From Solea solea (taxonomy: Eukaryota > Chordata > Actinopteri > Pleuronectiformes > Soleidae): a stretch of 64,000 nucleotides of DNA. The translations under genes were made by a program, and so were the position numbers. Under the pieces are notes generated by a model. That model had not been told where the DNA came from. It did no database searches and was given only the letters and a program-made list of their open reading frames with translations. Shown here piece after piece: positions 1-11,628 of this stretch (its first letter is position 1; each line of letters opens with the position of its first letter). Where the stretch lies: positions 14,631,090 through 14,695,089 of the forward strand of contig NC_081149.1 of the NCBI RefSeq assembly GCF_958295425.1. Reading direction: 5' to 3'.

Positions 1-444
1 GACATGGCTTACTCTAAACACAGCTTCCAATTTCCCCTCTATGATGTAAGCATAGTAAGATGCAGTCAAGCCACTCATTTCTCAACATCAGATCTGAACA
101 AACACGATAGTGATGACATGAAAATAAACATTGAATATATTCATTGTAAACACCTACAGTAGAACATTCATATTTATAGCATTGGTCAACACTCTTGAAC
201 AGCTGCAAGTATAGAGGGAGAATAAGACTAATGTGTGTAGTTATATGCACTCTGTAAGGAAGGGAGCTTAGCTCAGTGACAAAAGGGAGAAACACAAGTA
301 AACAGAAGTAGGTGGCATTAAAAAATATTGGGAATGTAGAACCAAAGAATTGAGACACACAGGGAGCTGAAGGACGGCAACGGAGCTCTTATTTTTCAGG
401 AAGAAGAATGGTGTGTTTTGAGCTGATAGAGACACAATTTTTAC

Positions 445-1244
445 CTGCCGAATATGGCTCCTGCTTCTCGACACACAAAAACTCCTTTCTCTCATACTTG
501 GCTCGGATCCATTGATCCCGCAGGAGCCTGCAGGAGAGATGATGTGATGGACACTCAGATGTTTACTCCCATTTTTTTCAGCCTCCAGGCGACAGTTCAT
601 GCAAATGTTTTTACTGATGCAGAGTGACATTCCATTTTTTTTTTTTTTCTTTTCAATGGCATGAAATAGTAGAAGTCAGCCTTTATTGTGTCAACTAATA
701 AGTGATTGAGCTTTTTAGGTAAAAAAAAAAAAAAAAAAAAAAAAGGAGAAACATCTCTACAGTCACTTTACACAAGTGGTAACAACACTTCAGATATTAA
801 AGAGACAATATCAAAGACAGTATCACTTACGTGCAGTCTCTGTGTGTGGGTTGGTAGTAGAAGGCAGGAACTATCTGTACATATTTGGCCTTGGCAGCAT
901 CGTTACCCGCAGAGTCCATAAACTGCAGAGGCGAAAGTACATGAATGTGTATTTGGTTGATGAGGGCAAGTTAATGCAAATACACACACACAGACACACA
1001 CACTTTGTCTCTGTGACTTACAGAGTACATTTACTTGATTCATCTCCTGAAGGCTTATTCAACTTTTAGCTGTAACTATTTTCCTAACATGACTCTGTAC
1101 ACTGAATTCCATGCCTATGAAATTAGTAATAGATCACACACCACACTAAAACACACACACACAAAACACAAGCCATCAAATCCTTGTCTAGAGACACCTG
1201 CTGCTATCAAGGAAGATGGAAACAATAGTACATGCATGCATATG

Positions 1245-1285
<41 letters not shown>

Positions 1286-3716
1286 AAGAAGAAAGGGGGG
1301 TTTTATGTTTTAATTCATTTCAGCTTTGTCTTTTCTTTCACTTGTTTTCCTTTGGGGTGGGGGGAGTGGATTATTTTATAGTTTGATTATTTGGTTATTT
1401 GCTTTGTTTTGTAAACTTTTGTAAACTTAAAAATTCAATACATGTATACAAAAAAAAATACAGATAGAAAGACAAATCTAATAACAAGCGGCACGCAAAT
1501 CAGAGGCAACAACAGCATGATATGTTGTGGCTTATTTTAAAATGCGCAATAAACTTGTGACTTTTTCAATCTCAAACTCTCAGGACCAAACACACACACA
1601 CACAGTGCATCTGCTGGCTCATGCATCTGCATTGTCGGGACATATTGAATAAACACTTGTCTTACTCGGTGATGCAGGGGCGGAGCGACAGGCAGAGAGT
1701 GATGCTCACAGTGGAGCAGAGTGGGACGAATGAAGTCACCTCGTGCCAAGTTTTAGATCATAATCAATGCTTGGCCTTCCCTCACAAATGGCCTGGCTTT
1801 CTTCTTTGTTCGGGGTATGAGTACAAATATAGTCAGCAGCGCTCACCTCCACCTCCGAGGAGCTCCATGGATCAAGCAGGACAGACTTCACCTTGCTGAT
1901 CTGGGCAATGTTTCTATGGAGACCTGAGCAGCTATGACACACAAACACACCCAGGGTATAGGATGCCCACTCTGGCTCTGTGAAGCAAACACATACATAT
2001 CACACAGTAGAAGTGGTTTTCCTATGTCACATATATGCTCAAATTAGTGCACACAGGAAGTGGGTGAGCTTAACTTCTAGCTCAGCTTGACAAGTGATCA
2101 ATATCTAAGTTTCCTGTGTGGTGGAGGGGGTGAGGGAGTAGAGTCTATCACATTTCATAAATACATGCTTAAAGATCCATATCTATATCTATATTTATAC
2201 AGATATAGATATGGATCTATATATAGATATATAGATAGATATTATATCATTTAAGAGGCTTTATTGGAATAAATTGAACATATGTTACATATAAGTATGT
2301 TTCAGGAAGTATTTACTCACTTCATAAATTAAAAAGTGTTTGGTTTTCATAGCTTTCAGAAGAAGCTTGTCGTTACAGCTGAGCAAACAGCGAGCAAACC
2401 AACAATTATTAAAGCTTATTATAGAAATATAGAACAACAACATACTAGCATACTTGTGAAAGGGAGGGACAAGCAGTTGGGCTCACAATTAGATGTCACT
2501 AATTCTTAAGACACTGAGCCTTTAAACATTGTGAGCCATCAGCACCTATATTTCATCATCATCGTCGTTGTCGTCCTCTGAATAAACATTCTTATGACTG
2601 TTGTAAATTCATGGGTATTATAAATTGTGTCTGTTAAGTTAGAAAACCAAACAAATTAAACTTTGTCACACGTCACCCAGTAGTGTTTCAACACTCATAA
2701 AGATTATGTTGTATGTAGTAAACAGGACTTTAAAAAGGGACAAAAAGATACAATTACACAATGTATACAACATGTTTGTTTCCATCTTCTTCGAGCCAAG
2801 GCGTACAAACTGTTTTATGTTATCACAGGACAAATCAACAAAATGATTTCAATTCAGGCTTGTGAGGAAACAGACACAGACAGCACCTCTTCTACTTCAA
2901 AACCTCACTTTCAGAATCAAGACCTTGCTGCAAGGTAAGATGCTGCTATTGTGGTTATTTTGTAAGTGAGACAGAGAACTATGGCAGTGTGAAGTGGACT
3001 GTATCAGTGAGCTGCAGCCCTTGCAACCACTGATGATGACAACAAGGGGAGAACAAGTTCACAGTAAAAATATCATGACAGAAAAAAAAAAAAGTACAAG
3101 TACTTCCTTGTGCATAATCACAAAGATGCACACAAGCTACATGAAGCAGCTGTAAAAAGAGACATGTGGTGGTGCGAGGTCTGTTACATAGAATCCATAT
3201 AATGTCCAGTCAGCAAATATTATTTTGTCATGTATATATATTATAATGGGAATTAGATTATTTTTATTTGAAATATAGAATAATTACAAAGCGTATACAC
3301 TTACACAGTGTATTCACAAGTATCTTGTGAATATGTTTCACACCTACACCCAGAGATGGGCCTCATTGAAACCACATCTGCTTGCACCCAGCTGCAGATT
3401 TGATAAGAGCAAACCGGTGTGACCACATATACAGACAATTATGTGCCACTGTCCAGACAACAGATGCACATTTGACAACTAAAACCTAAAGACAGCGTGA
3501 AAACATTCTCCTGAATTCGTAAAGAAGAACTTAGGTTCAAAGTTTATACTTCTGAGAAACTAACTGAGTATTAAAGAGATGAAGGAGCAGAGGTCACTAA
3601 AGTGATAGCTAGTACTCCATCCTACCTGCTGCTCCACAGTCGGCACAGTTTCCATTCCCAGGTTTTTCCAAAAGCTGTTTCAGGCACATTCTGGTCTTTT
3701 CTTGGTCCGTAGCCAT
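445..3716 (-). CDS. adap1: ArfGAP with dual PH domains, adap1-like (5' part, runs off left edge)
   Basis: Four coding exons read on the minus strand: 3626-3716, 1847-1977, 831-922 and 445-537. All have GT-AG borders and the frame stays open. They encode about 135 N-terminal residues starting MATDQEKTRMCLKQLL. The ArfGAP zinc finger is complete in form CX2CX16CX2C (Cys24, Cys27, Cys44, Cys47), followed by the motif SGLHRN with the expected catalytic arginine. The later segments GNDAAKAKY, FYYQPTHRDC, QWIRAKYERKEF and EKQEPYSAG fit ADAP1 (centaurin alpha-1) better than ADAP2. Known family role: GTPase activation of ARF6, with membrane recruitment through two PH domains. The PH domains should lie left of position 445, outside the window. 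The exon 4 donor at 444 shows the gene continues. The assignment to adap1 rather than adap2 is from remembered family sequence and the CYP2 neighbourhood. Confidence 0.87.
720..744. repeat. poly(A) homopolymer tract
   Basis: About 24 consecutive adenines lie in the adap1-like intron just left of exon 3. It could be the tail of a retroposed element, but no body was recognised. Confidence 0.8.
1249..1282. repeat. (TA)n microsatellite
   Basis: Uninterrupted TA dinucleotides in the intron between adap1-like exons 2 and 3. Confidence 0.9.
2173..2218. repeat. Perfect hairpin, 18 bp arms
   Basis: Arm 2173-2190 is the exact reverse complement of 2201-2218, with a 10-base AT-rich spacer. It lies in the adap1-like intron 1 in an AT-rich patch that also holds further GATATA repeats up to 2245. 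No known RNA gene was recognised. Confidence 0.8.
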
Positions 3717-4505
3717 AATGAGAAGAATTATATTCGGCGCACGGCGGCTGAAGACCTCAAACGCCCATGCGTCAAAGTTTTTACGACGCTCTGGACTCGT
3801 TTGGTCAGTGCGTCATGACGCGCTCATACTATTTAGGTGGAGGGCAGCTGAGCAGCGGAAGATGGTTACAACAAGCACAGATGCTTCTCCTTCTCGGACT
3901 TTTCGAAAGTGAGACCCCCAGCGGTCATTATGGCGAAGCACAAATAAATGTGTGGTCAAAACCAACCAAACTCGACCTGCCTCCAAGGAATTAAAGATAA
4001 ATAATGAAAAATAAATAAATGCATACAAACTGTAGAGACATATTGTATTATTGCTCATTTTTCCTAAAGCGGGTAAATCCTGTCGTATATGGTACAGGTG
4101 TTTCCAGTTATGTTGATTAAAAGGGAGGAGCTTAGATCACGGGTGAGTTTGCTTCTACCGTCACAACTGTGTCCCAAAAGTGAACAGTAAACATTACTTA
4201 TTATTTGTACCATAATTAATTTCTGGTAAAGATGGTAAATGATTTCTTGAAATGGAAACATACTTTTATAGCTGCACTTACACCACCGATGCACTCACTG
4301 TGAAGACATGCATGTTGCAATTTCTCTGATGTAATACATCATGTGGCACATGTAATGTTGAATTGCTGCATTTCCCTCTCCTTTTTCTTCTATTCCCTTA
4401 TATCAAGTTATGGTGATAACATTCCTGTAGCTCAACCATGAGAGCACTGCTGTGTAGGGTTGACTGTTACAAACATAACTCACATATTACACAATTTTTA
4501 CCACC
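3717..4505. other. Spacer between adap1-like start and rnps1 3' end
   Basis: This holds the promoter and 5' UTR of the adap1-like gene, which begins just right of 3716, and the end of the rnps1 transcript near 4506. No further gene was seen. Short open frames here lack splice context or family resemblance. Confidence 0.5.
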
Positions 4506-4511
4506 TTTATT
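4506..4511 (-). promoter_or_regulatory. rnps1 polyadenylation signal
   Basis: The plus strand TTTATT reads AATAAA on the minus strand, about 260 bases beyond the rnps1 stop codon, giving a plausible short 3' UTR. Confidence 0.6.
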
Positions 4512-4768
4512 TGTCAAAATGTCTAAAAATTTAGAAAGTGATAAAAAGAAGAAACCCTTCAAAATAAAGAAATCAAACCGAGAAAAGACACAGAGCCAAA
4601 CTTTTAGGATCAACACAAAATATAAAAAGGACACCGAAAAAACTAAAAAGGAAAAATATTCCACTTCCTACATAAACAAATCACATGTTTTTATCTCTGG
4701 TCAGTTCTCAAGGTCCACCAAAGCAGGTACTCCAGCTGACCTGCCGAGTGATCAGGCAGGAAACCCAT

Positions 4769-7662
4769 CTATCTGGAGGAGTTAGAGCTGGAACGAGAAC
4801 GGTGACGCCTGCGACCAGGAGATCTGGAACGAGAGCGGCGGCGTGGAGGAGGAGAGCGTCTCCTTGGGGAGCGAGACCTTCAGGGACATAAAGAAAATAC
4901 TTTGTTTTTAAAAATTGAAAAAAAGACTGAGCACATATAACGGATTTAATAAAAGATTGACTGAAACTCATTAATCTAAGATGTTTTTTTCAGAAATGAT
5001 GCACATGAGGTTGCAAGACCAACCTTCTCCTCATCCGTGGTGGGCTGCGACGCCACATGGGTGGCGGTGGCGGCATTCTACGTGGGGGAGAGGGTCTGCG
5101 AGGTGGAGGACGGACTCGCTGAGCCAGCACGGCAGACGCAGAGATTTCCTGTCCATCAATCTGACCTATCAATAACAGTTGCCACAGAAGGTTACTCTAA
5201 GTGAATGGCCAAAATAATCCTGTGAGACGGAAGCAGTAAAACAAACAAAGAGGCTCACCTCCATCCATGTGTTTGAGGGCCTTCTGAGCCTCCTCGGGAG
5301 TCTCAAACTCTACATAAGCATAGCCCCTGGACATGTGTGGGTGGAGCCTATCCATCGGCATGTCAACCATTTTTATTTTCCCATAAGTGGAAAATATTTC
5401 CTGGATGTGGTCCTGTGCAAAAAGATAAATTCCATTATATTTCACAATAATCACAGCAGTATCTTGTGATGTGTGTTTCATTCACTCTTCTTTACTTTCT
5501 ATAAAAAAGAAGAGGCGCTATTTTCTTTAGCCAACATTGTGTTTCTACGGTAATGTCATGACGTTAAATCATGTTTGCACTTTAGAAATCCTTTGTAAAC
5601 AAGACCAGCAGCTTGAAAGGAGTGGTTTTTGCAAGGCTATAACATGTGTAAGTTTTTTTTCTTACCTTGGTGACATTCCTGGTTAGCCGTCCCAGATGAA
5701 GTTTAGTCGGTTTGGGGCTTGGGGTTCTTTTCCTCCGTTCCTTATCGTCTCCCTTCTTCTGTGTTTTGGACCTGTACATTCACAAACAAATCACTGATTA
5801 AAAAGAGAAACTGCAAATGTTGTGGAAAAAACTGTGTGTGCTGTGCATTTACCCTGAGCGTGATCGGCGGCGGTTGTCATGGCGTCTGCGGCTGGGGCTT
5901 GGAGAGCCTGATGAGCTGGAGGAGGAACGAGAGCCGGAGGAACGACTGGAACCAGATGAGCTAGATCCACTTGAAGACCCCGAACTGGAGCCAGAGCTGC
6001 TGCTTGAAGAAGAGCTAGATCTGGACCTGGTCAATGTAAAAACAAAAGAAAAACATTTTAGCACAAAATGTATACATTTAAGATCAACAATATTTTCTCA
6101 TGGATTTAAAATAAACAAACCTGCTGCTGCTACTGCCAGTGGAGGCACTGCGTCGTTTCTTTGCCTTTTCACGTCCTCTATCTCTGTCTCCTTCCTTTGT
6201 ACCACTCTTTTCTTTGATTTTGTCTTTTGCTTTTTCCTCCTCTTTCCGTTTTGTGGGTGACGGTGCCCTAAAGTCAGTCAAAATCAAAGTGCTATTGTTA
6301 GGCTGCTGTTCCACCAGTTCTGACTCCATTCAAACCTGGTATTAACTGTAATAATCTGTGATAAGAGCAACGATCACAAGGGGATTAGGTCAGGAGCAAC
6401 TGTGCACACCTGTATATGCAAATATACACATATGCCACTCATGGACAGGGATGTCAAAATGTGAAGACAAAATTACATTTTTCACTAGTCTTGCTGGCTG
6501 CACAGATGTGTCCATTGTCAATGTGTTTGTGTGAGTTTGGTTTCACACCAATGACAGAGAGAGACAGACCGAAACAAAAAAGTCAGGAGAAGATGGGTGA
6601 TCGCAGCACTACTCATGCTGCTGTAACATGACATACAATTTTAGCCATTAAAAAAGCAAATCATGTCACTATGAGTGTCAATATTGAGAAAGTGGCTGCA
6701 AATAAATGAACAACTGGGGACTAAGAAGTGTTAAAATACTGTGAAACTGCAGCCAGTCAGAGGTCAGCTAGGCAGAGCCGCCGCTCCCTATATGCAGAGT
6801 GCGTAGGGCCCCAAGTATCTGGTGGGCCCCCCAAAATTAATGTTGATAAAAATGTCCTGATAATCATTACATTATTATATGATACATTATTATATGGACA
6901 AATTAGATGTTTTTACCTATGTAAAAAGATGTATACATTTTTTTCATATGTATATTTAACGTACATTTTTAAATTAATAGTAAAAGGTTTGAGTGGGACT
7001 CTCAAGGTTTTGTGTGCACGCGTGTTGCAGGGGGGCCCTCTGACCAATTATGCTTAGGGCCACCAAAAGCTTAGCAGCGGGTGGAGGTCTTGTTTTTAAA
7101 TTATCCTATGATCTATGAGATCATATATGGTGGGAGAGCCGCTTTTATTTTTCCTTTGTTGTCAGTAACATTTGAGTATTTTTTACTGTCTTAGTCTTTG
7201 AAATGCTATTTTGTCAAAATCCGGACACCAACACTGCATCATGCTGGAAACGTTGGAACCAACAATAAATGTAAGTTCCGGCTGATGAAGAGGACGACCA
7301 TTACAAAATGGTCGTCCGCAAGAACTTAACTGAGTAAAACTGATATTTCTTGAACTTGTGCTAAAACCTTACAGCCCCATTAAAAATGACAAAGAAAACA
7401 AATGGTAAACTTTTGGTTGAAACTAAACACATAAAGTAAGTAATGTTAGAGCAAACGTGCAAAATTGATCGGGGAAAATCCGCCTCCCTTGTTTTTTCAT
7501 TGAAAACAAGAAGCAGGGAACAGGAGAGTGTGGCGGCTGTTTATCTCTAACTTAAGTCACAGTAAAGTACACATCGTGTAAGAAAAGACAGAGTATTTTG
7601 AGATTATGAGATAATTCAAAAACTAGAGTTGATAAAAGCTTGTTAAAAAGCTAAACTTACAT
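4769..7662 (-). CDS. rnps1: RNA-binding protein with serine-rich domain 1 (RNPS1), complete
   Basis: Seven minus-strand segments join in frame: 7661-7662, 6121-6267, 5853-6026, 5666-5771, 5259-5412, 5024-5165 and 4769-4877. The total is 834 bases, giving 277 residues plus stop. The protein begins MAPSPTKRKEEE, has a long serine tract in exon 3, then SPSPSRRRHDNRRR. A single RRM spans roughly residues 131-205, with the RNP1 motif RGYAYVEF near 172-179. The C-terminus is rich in proline, arginine and RS repeats (PPMWRRSPPRMRRR, SRSPGRRRHRSRSSSNSSR). RNPS1 is a nuclear splicing activator and peripheral exon-junction-complex factor, acting with SAP18 and ACIN1 in ASAP and linking splicing to nonsense-mediated decay. 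The start ATG seems split between exon 1 (AT) and exon 2 (G). This matches the shorter human isoform, which also begins MAPSPTKRK. An extra upstream coding exon, as in the longer human isoform, was looked for and not found. Confidence 0.94.
6745..7082. mobile_element. Possible short DNA-transposon relic in rnps1 intron 1
   Basis: The segment is bounded by GGGCC-rich stretches (GTAGGGCCCC near 6806-6815 and a partly inverted counterpart near 7027-7063) around an AT-rich core. The arrangement resembles teleost non-autonomous elements, but no clean terminal inverted repeat or target duplication could be set. Confidence 0.35.
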
Positions 7663-7905
7663 TTTTTCCAACGAGGTTCACTCGCTTCGAACGAGATCGT
7701 CGCTTTGTGATGACGCCAAAGCGGATGTGACGTATGAACCTGTGCGCTTCATACAAGGCATTTGTTTATTTTAGTTGTTATCGGTAAAATTAAATCTTTG
7801 TTTTCGTGGATATAATCGCGTCGTGGCTGTATGAGAACAAAATGTGTGTCAACACAGAACGTGACATGACTTAACACAACAGTAATAGATATTGACGACG
7901 CTAAG
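7663..7905. promoter_or_regulatory. Shared head-to-head promoter region (rnps1 / plus-strand gene)
   Basis: The rnps1 first exon reads leftwards from about 7700. A likely non-coding first exon of the plus-strand gene reads rightwards, ending at a consensus donor (CTAAG then GTGAGC) at 7905. The short interval between them is comparatively CpG-rich and contains TGACGTAT at 7728-7735, a CRE/ATF-like site. This is inferred from gene geometry; transcription starts are not visible. Confidence 0.5.
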
Positions 7906-8351
7906 GTGAGCGCTGCATATTATAACGACACTGGTGCTAGCTTGTTGTTAGCCAGCTATGCTAACATAGATTTTTGACTGAGCATTTGTTTTATTACCAC
8001 AACATTCAAATGTGACGGGAACATTTTCTGCGTTTGACAACATTAATTGCACATTGTATTTGTATGCAAATGTGGTTGGGTGCAGGCCACCTCCGTATCA
8101 TTACATTTGAAGAAATAGTCAACAAAGATGTATCTAGTGTTTACTCCAAAAGTCAGAAAAGGAATCAAACATTAGTCAGAAAAGACGAGATAAAATAATA
8201 ATAAAAATAAATAAAATGCGTCCTTATTGTTTTTGAATATTTACACGAATCTGTCAGCATTAGACATACATGTATAATTTACATTTTTTGTTATGTGAAT
8301 CTAATTTAGATCAACGGCCTAACTCACTGAGCTGCTGCGGTTTGAGAGACA

Positions 8352-10423
8352 ATGGGTCGACTGGATGATGCTGCCAAACACAAAGTGGTGGAGCTGCGGA
8401 AAGCTGGTCTGAGTTTCCGTAAGATCAAAGCTGTCCTGGAGTTGGAGAACATCAAGGTGTCTGCCCAGGCCATCTACCTGTTTCTGAGGGAGTTCCAAGG
8501 GAGGCCGCCAGGGAGGGTCAGACCTGTGGAAGCCAGAAGCAGCACAACAGCAGAACAAGTGCAAGCTCGAGCTGGGGCCATACAAGAGAGCTGGAATAAC
8601 ATTCATCTCCAAAACCTACTACGGGAGGCATCTCACCACAATGGCCTGACAACTGCAGCAGAATTTGCCAAACATGCTTCATCTAATCTAGAGTCTAGTG
8701 CAAAGCCACCTGGGTATGGGGAGACAAGTGGTGGAGGCAGCAGGTCACAGCAACACAAGGGAGATACAGACGAAAATGACATCCAGATTGTTAGCGTCAC
8801 CTCCCTTGCACAGAACAGCCAACAAAGAGGTCTCCAGTCCAATGTAACAAGAGCAGAGACGGGCACTGTGACATCCACGCTACATGCTGCTGGAACATCA
8901 ATGAGGAGGAGAGTCACACCGTCTCCAGCCACCACTGCAATGTTGGCAGCTCGAAAGAGGCTTTTGGATAAAGCACTGTCACATAGGATGAAGGTACCTA
9001 CCTCCCTACCCTTTCTATATGATTTTCTATTTTCTATTTAATCTATTTGTAACATTGTTTAGAGTATCTGTGTCTATTTCAACTTGCTTAAACTGTTTTT
9101 CAGCATTCATACCAGCAGGTGGCGTCATTGATAAGGAAAGATCATGCAAGTGTCCAGGGTTCTAATTTGAAAAGTGCAGTGCCTCAGCCACCTCAAACAT
9201 ACAATATGACCACTGAAAAGGTGATGGTGAAAAGAAATTGAACCTCAAATATTACAACTGAACTGAAGTTTATATTTATTCTATATAATCCATCAAGTTA
9301 TATTAGTAGCTTGTTCTAGGTAGAACTCTATTTCATCATAGATCTGCCATAGTGTTTGTAATTAACTGAACTTATTACGGGAGCCTGACCAGTCTAAAAT
9401 GCATTCTAAATTTAATGTGTCACATAAATGTATGATTCTATTTTAATTTTAATTCTATATTCTGTACAGACTGTTATGGAAGGTCAACCTGGAGGAGGTG
9501 GCGTCCCCAAGCGTTTTCTGACACAGAGACCAGGTCTGTCTGTCCGTTCTCCTCACCCTCCTCCTCCTCGGGTTGGCATTCGTCTTCCTAATCAACCACC
9601 AGCACCTTTAACATCCTCAGCTCCTGGGGCTGCCATCATACGCTTACAGAATACTGGAGGCCAGTGTACTACTCATAGTGATGGGAGCCCCCAACAGGCT
9701 GGCCAGAACCCTGGAGGGAGAGGTGGTCTGCAGGATCAGATTCAGACCCTGGGCACTGAGGTGCGTAGCTTGGGCCTGGCAGTGAAGATGCTTGTGGAGC
9801 AGCAGTGTCGCCTGGAGAGGGAGCACGTGCAGCAGACTCACGTTCAGAAGCAAATTCTCAGCACTCTACAGAGCCTCGCCCTCAAACTGGGACACTGCAG
9901 CAGTTCACAAGAGCAGCACAACAAAACTCCCTCACCCTCTACTTTGTCAACAGCTTCTACATCCACCTCTTTCAGCCAAGACGGCTTCAACTTTAACCAA
10001 GGCCCATACACACAGTGCAGCCAAACCCAGCCAAGTTACAACTCTTTGGACAATATAGAAAGTGTAGAGACCTTTAAACTGCCAGCACTGAGTCCAACAA
10101 GCATTAATGGGTTTCCACCATGTAGCAATGCTGAGAGTATTCCACTTACTCACACACCCCCTCAAAGACAAACATATGCAACTGCATACACAGAGCAAAC
10201 CAGTCAAACCCTCATGCCACCCTACACACAATCCTACGTCTCTTCATATGGCCAGTCACATTCTCAGAGTTTCAGAATGTCAGAGAGCAAGTCATCAGAT
10301 TTTCCAAGCAGCTGTTCAATGAGGACTCTCCAGGACTGTAGCGTTTCCACTCAGCCGGGGATGAACTCCATCCACACTGCACAGGATCAGCAGATCAATA
10401 TCATCAAAGTGGAGGGACCGTGA
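8352..10423 (+). CDS. Uncharacterised protein with N-terminal HTH-like segment and coiled coil
   Basis: Three exons, 8352-8993, 9104-9220 and 9470-10423, join in phase 0 with GT-AG borders to give 570 residues. A 5' UTR acceptor at 8309 supports the start MGRLDDAAKHKVVELRKAG. Residues 1-50 read as a helix-turn-helix of transposase or Psq style (LSFRKIKAVLELENIKV then a second helix), so DNA binding is plausible. Residues about 55-340 are low complexity, rich in Ser, Thr, Gln, Gly and Pro. Residues about 341-394 (QDQIQTLGTEVRSLGLAVKM onward) have heptad-like spacing expected of a coiled coil. The Ser/Thr/Gln-rich tail ends NIIKVEGP, in which IKVE fits a SUMO consensus at about Lys566. I do not recognise a named family and assign no function. 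A nuclear, transcription-factor-like role is inference. It is the only plus-strand gene and may share the rnps1 promoter. Confidence 0.84.
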
Positions 10424-10693
10424 AAAGAGTTGATTCCACAGCATTTTGTTTAAGGGCTTGGATGTGTTTCTTAGATTTTACTGTAGAATACATATTTTAA
10501 AAAATGCATTTTTTTACAATTAACATAGCTTTTAACTACTTTCCCATGTTCCATGACTGAAATAACTGAAGGGTAATTAAAAATGTGTTTATTAATTAAT
10601 GAATTAACACATTTTATAACAAAAAATGTGTTAATGAGCATTACACCTTCACTACAATAATCCATCCACTTGCAGGTGAGACAAGAGATTCTG

Positions 10694-10699
10694 AATAAA
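10694..10699 (+). promoter_or_regulatory. Polyadenylation signal of the plus-strand gene
   Basis: AATAAA lies about 270 bases after the stop codon. Another AATAAA at 11463-11468 could end a longer transcript. Confidence 0.5.
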
Positions 10700-11628
10700 G
10701 AGCATGTCCAGCGGAGTTGTTGCCATGAAGTGAATGGTCATTTCACCACCATAAGCTGTCTCTCACAACATTTCAGAGAATTTGGCCACAGGCCACATCA
10801 CCACAGACCACATACACATACATTTGATTGCATGTAGGAAATATTTGACTACCCCTTGTGTTTCTGTGTTGAGTATGTTTATTTATTTATTTTATTTGTC
10901 TTGTGCTATCCCTTGTTTTTTCTTCTATTACACCAACTGTCCGGCTTCACAACATCCATGCAAACCTTTCAATCTGATCTTTCTAATCCTGTCCATCCTG
11001 GCCGAAAATCTCAGACACAGTGCAATTTCTCTACTTTTCCATCGGCACCCTTAAAGCAAAAATCACATCTGTGCTTCAACATCTCTTTCCCACATCTTCG
11101 TCGTGTGGCTGCTAAACTTTATACCTCTGTAATTACCACGGTTAATTTTCTTCTCTCATTTTTCTTATTCATCAGCTCCATAAAACACTCCATCTCTGTC
11201 TTACACCTTTGGAAATGTATTTTCAAAGTACATTTCAAACAGCCATAGAAAAAAGGGATATCAAAGCTTTAGTAGAAATGTCCTAAGACTTTGTCTGAAC
11301 CAAAAGCAATTTATTTAGAAAAAAAAGTATATAATTTATAGTTACTGCCTCGCATTTACATTTTTCTTTGTGTTAATTTTTTTCAACCTATTTTGTATCA
11401 ATAAGACTGACATTATGAACTGTTACCTTTCATACGTCTATGCTAACTGATGATATAATTAAAATAAAGAGCTGATTGTGATCTAAAGCACATTCCCATT
11501 TGTGTGAGAAACCTTTTTTTTTTCACTTAAACGCAACGCATAATATTCTAATCATGAAGTGGTTTAAAATAAAGTGAAGTGGTGGAAACTGAGATCAGCT
11601 TAATGACAGAGTACAGTTGAAGCTTACT
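10700..11628. other. Spacer between plus-strand gene and CYP2K pseudogene
   Basis: AT-rich sequence that may include a long 3' UTR of the plus-strand gene up to about 11470. No gene or clear repeat was seen. Confidence 0.4.

Noticed and set aside
8319..10231. Minus-strand open frames opposite the plus-strand gene
   Set aside because: They are antisense shadows of the three plus-strand exons and lack any family similarity.
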